Source of the DNA: Phascolomyces articulosus
Lineage: Eukaryota; Mucoromycota; Mucoromycetes; Mucorales; Lichtheimiaceae
Direction of reading: 5' to 3'
Assembly (NCBI GenBank): GCA_025677815.1
Contig: JAIXMP010000016.1
Location: 186,001 to 250,000 of the forward strand
Length of the DNA: 64,000 nt
Shown one piece after another: positions 61,551 to 64,000 of the stretch. Under the pieces are notes generated by a model. That model worked only from the letters and a program-made list of their open reading frames with translations. It did not search any database and was not told the origin of the DNA. The first letter of the stretch is position 1; each line of letters begins with the position of its first letter. The position numbers and the translations under genes are program-made.

Positions 61551-64000
61551 TTAATGAATAGTGTAGTTTTGATATACAGGCATGAGAGCAAAGGTAAAGA
61601 AAACGACCCAAGCAGCGACAAACCAAAAGGAATAAAATGCGACATAAATATACGTCTTTTTGGATCGCATTTTACTACCAATCATTTGTAGCGCCATATT
61701 CCTGCGCTTTTCTTGTTCTTCAGGTGCCACGCCGTAGTAAGGGTATCGAACAGCACGGTCCTCTTCATCTTGTTCATGCTTGGCCATTTCGAGCCGTCGA
61801 TCCCGCTCGGCTTTGTTTGCTTGTAACCATCCCTTGAGAATCTTGCGATCCATTAACCAAAAGATCCCGACGACCAGCGTCGAGCAGCATGCCATGACAA
61901 GATATAAGACCATGACCCCGTTATATTCATTTTGCAGATCTTTATGATCATCAGCAGAATTGCCGTCATGATAGGTCAGATCCTGCACGTAGCCAACCAC
62001 GACGGCGACAATAGTAGTTCCAACATTATTGGCACATTTATGAAGACCCATACCCGTGCCTGCTAATTCGTGAGGTAAAAGCATGGAAGTGGAACTTAAT
62101 ACGGACACTGGGCCTAATGCAAGGGCAAGTGAAAATATAATCATGCCTGCTGCAGGTACTGCCCATGTATGTGATAATAATACCATGGATAGAATTAATA
62201 CAAGTGTGGCAATAAACACTACATTTGATGATAAAAAAAATTTAGAATTAGTTTTTTTTTCTTCTCTCTTTTCAATATGCATCATATAAAAAGTGTTGAA
62301 ATACTCACAGCTGGTAAGACGCTTTCCATATCGATGTACAACCATACCCATAATCGGAGCTGCAACAATAGGAACAACTTGTGTCAAACTACTTTGATAC
62401 TATTGAGATAGAAAAATAAGTTAATTATCTGTTTTGCTTGCTTGGTGATCTCATTCCTTTATTCATAATACTATATAATACATACACCAGCCATAATACT
62501 CGTTGTCTGGAAACGGAATTGAACAAATTCACTATATAAGAGAGTAAATATAATATAGAAATTAGATCCTTAGTTCTAACCATACCTATTAATCAAGATA
62601 ATGACAGCTAAACCTACGTTGCAATATCATCAAAACTACTTAATACACTTGACATGATTAATTGAATCCAAGGAATCATCCAAAATGTGCCTGGCATATA
62701 CAAGAACATTTTATAAGAAAATTGGAACCGATTTGTTTTTCGTCGAGTTGCAGTGATGGTAGCAGCTCCTTGAGAAACAACCGAAAGTCGTCGACTAGGT
62801 ACAGGTGTTACCGTATTACTGTTATTGAAATGATTTCGATATTTGTGTTTGGGTTGGGCTATTTCTCTACCGGTTAATGTAGCCCATCCATTATGCCACA
62901 TGACAAGCCAATAAACGACATTCATAGCAACGCCAGCACCACAAAAGATAGTTGCTACATGGATCGGCCATGAATAAGAACCACTCGAATAGACAATAGG
63001 ATAGCATACCATTTTAGCTGCCCATTTTGTTAATCGTGCAACACATAATAAAATACCAATCACAATAGCCAATTCTCGATCTCTGAACCAGCGAGATAAA
63101 ATGCCTATATTTGTATATTTAAATTTAAGTATAAATATATAAATAATTCTATTGTTTTGTTTTTTTCCTTTTTTGATTGTAAAAACTAATATCATAAATT
63201 TACCTTCTTGCATAGTAACAATCATACCACCACCTAAACCATATACAACTTGACCAGTAACCATAATTGGATAACTATTTCGACCGCTACCAATAGATAC
63301 CAATAAACTTCCAATGAAAATAACAATGCTAACAAGCGTTGTACCACGGATCGATCCAAGACTCGATAAATCATCGATAAAGATACCAGCAAATAACGGT
63401 AAAACCGTATTCACCAGAGTGACCGCGGAAACAAGGACACCAAATTGAGTGTTGTTAATGTGCATATTCTATATTACCGAGGTAGAGATAGGATGTGTAA
63501 GTTTTTTTTTTCTTTTTGATGGATAAACGGGGGCGGACGGGACAAACGGATAAGCGGGCGCTAATACCCACATGGTATTTGATGAATTATTTGTGTGTAG
63601 CTAAGGAAAAACGGGGCAAAAAAATGACTTCATCCTCCCCACACACAGAGAAAAAAGACAAATAAATAAAGAAATCCAACTTACTTGTTTCAGGGCTGTT
63701 TTCAGTGTACCTACTGTTGCTTCCAAATAATGACAACCCACAGGTAATGCAAGCATACAGAATAAAATCAATATCTTTAATCGCCAACTGGCTTTTACAA
63801 ATAAATCTTCTTCTCGATTACTCGATAAGGTAGCTTCTTTGCTATAGACTGCTGTTTCGCCTGCTGCATTTTCACCATAAAATAAATCTTCGTGTATTGA
63901 ATCTGGTGCGGTTCTTTGTTGCTGTTGTTGTTGTTCAGGTGATATACGTTGATCGTCATTGTTTAAAACGTTGTGGTTATTATTATTATTGTTGTTGCTA
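61551..64000 (-). CDS. MFS transporter, MFSD1-like, 5' end outside the window
   Basis: Six exons on the minus strand are visible (63685 to beyond 64000, 63204-63468, 62618-63104, 62486-62531, 62310-62400, 61551-62218), about 624 residues. The N-terminus is Gln/Asn-rich, then LFVKASWRLKILILFCMLAL opens TM1. Marks: GVLVSAVTLVNTVLPLFAGI, GQVVYGLGGGMIVTMQEG, SRWFRDRELAIVIGI, SSVLSSFDDIATEFVQFRFQ, VPIVAAPIMGMVVHRYGKR and LPHELAGTGMGLHKCANNVG. These are those of the MFSD1 group, whose animal member is a lysosomal dipeptide uniporter; fungal substrates are not known. The C-terminus ends with a helix after many charged residues. A dozen helices are expected. Confidence 0.88.

Noticed and set aside
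1..64000. tRNA, rRNA, snRNA genes and CRISPR arrays
   Set aside because: No box A/B pair with a foldable cloverleaf, no rRNA or U6 core, and no regularly spaced direct repeats were found by eye; a covariance-model search would be decisive.

Overview
The window is nuclear DNA of a filamentous fungus. It is very AT-rich, genes carry many short introns (mostly 60-120 bp, GTAAGT-type donors, YAG acceptors), and the exons join in frame into full-length eukaryotic proteins. The long poly-A/T runs, Asn/Gln/Ser-rich linkers and the gene set (Sip3/Lam3 sterol-transfer protein, Nif1/Dsf2-like Sel1 protein, Avt3, Leu5) suggest an early-diverging lineage, most likely Mucoromycota/Mucorales. That assignment is inference from style, not from a search. 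All splice models were read by eye and checked for phase.

Layout. 1-8.2 kb: the 3' part of a SIP3/LAM3-type BAR-PH-VASt sterol transfer protein (+), an alpha/beta hydrolase (+) and a Cys-containing type I membrane protein (-). 10.3-17.0 kb: a Sel1-repeat gene (+), a decayed partial duplication of the Sel1/PRP18 3' junction, intact PRP18 (-), and a divergently transcribed tRNA m3C methyltransferase (+). 18.5-23.5 kb: MFS transporter A (+), a small unrecognised three-exon gene (+) and cytosolic seryl-tRNA synthetase (-). 27-31.7 kb: a transcription factor with two tandem Zn2Cys6 clusters (-) and a bestrophin-like channel (-) that needs a 13-nt microexon.

31.7-37.9 kb is a gene-poor island with ORF remnants and an 18-bp minisatellite. 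37.9-44.6 kb: a kelch-type membrane protein (+), gamma-butyrobetaine dioxygenase-like enzyme (-) and EMC7 (-). 44.9-51.1 kb: two tandem MFS transporters B and C (-), paralogous to A. 52.1-58.1 kb: the Leu5-type mitochondrial CoA carrier (+), a TrhO/TSTD2-like rhodanese (+) and an Avt3-type vacuolar amino-acid transporter (-). 58.1-61.5 kb is largely empty, and the window ends inside an MFSD1-like transporter (-).

Most genes are unlinked housekeeping or transport functions, as is normal for a fungal chromosome, and I see no biosynthetic cluster, virus, CRISPR array, tRNA or rRNA. The parts most worth a second look are the double zinc-cluster regulator, the partial duplication with its decayed interior, the small orphan gene, the bestrophin microexon and the hexapeptide-repeat minisatellite.
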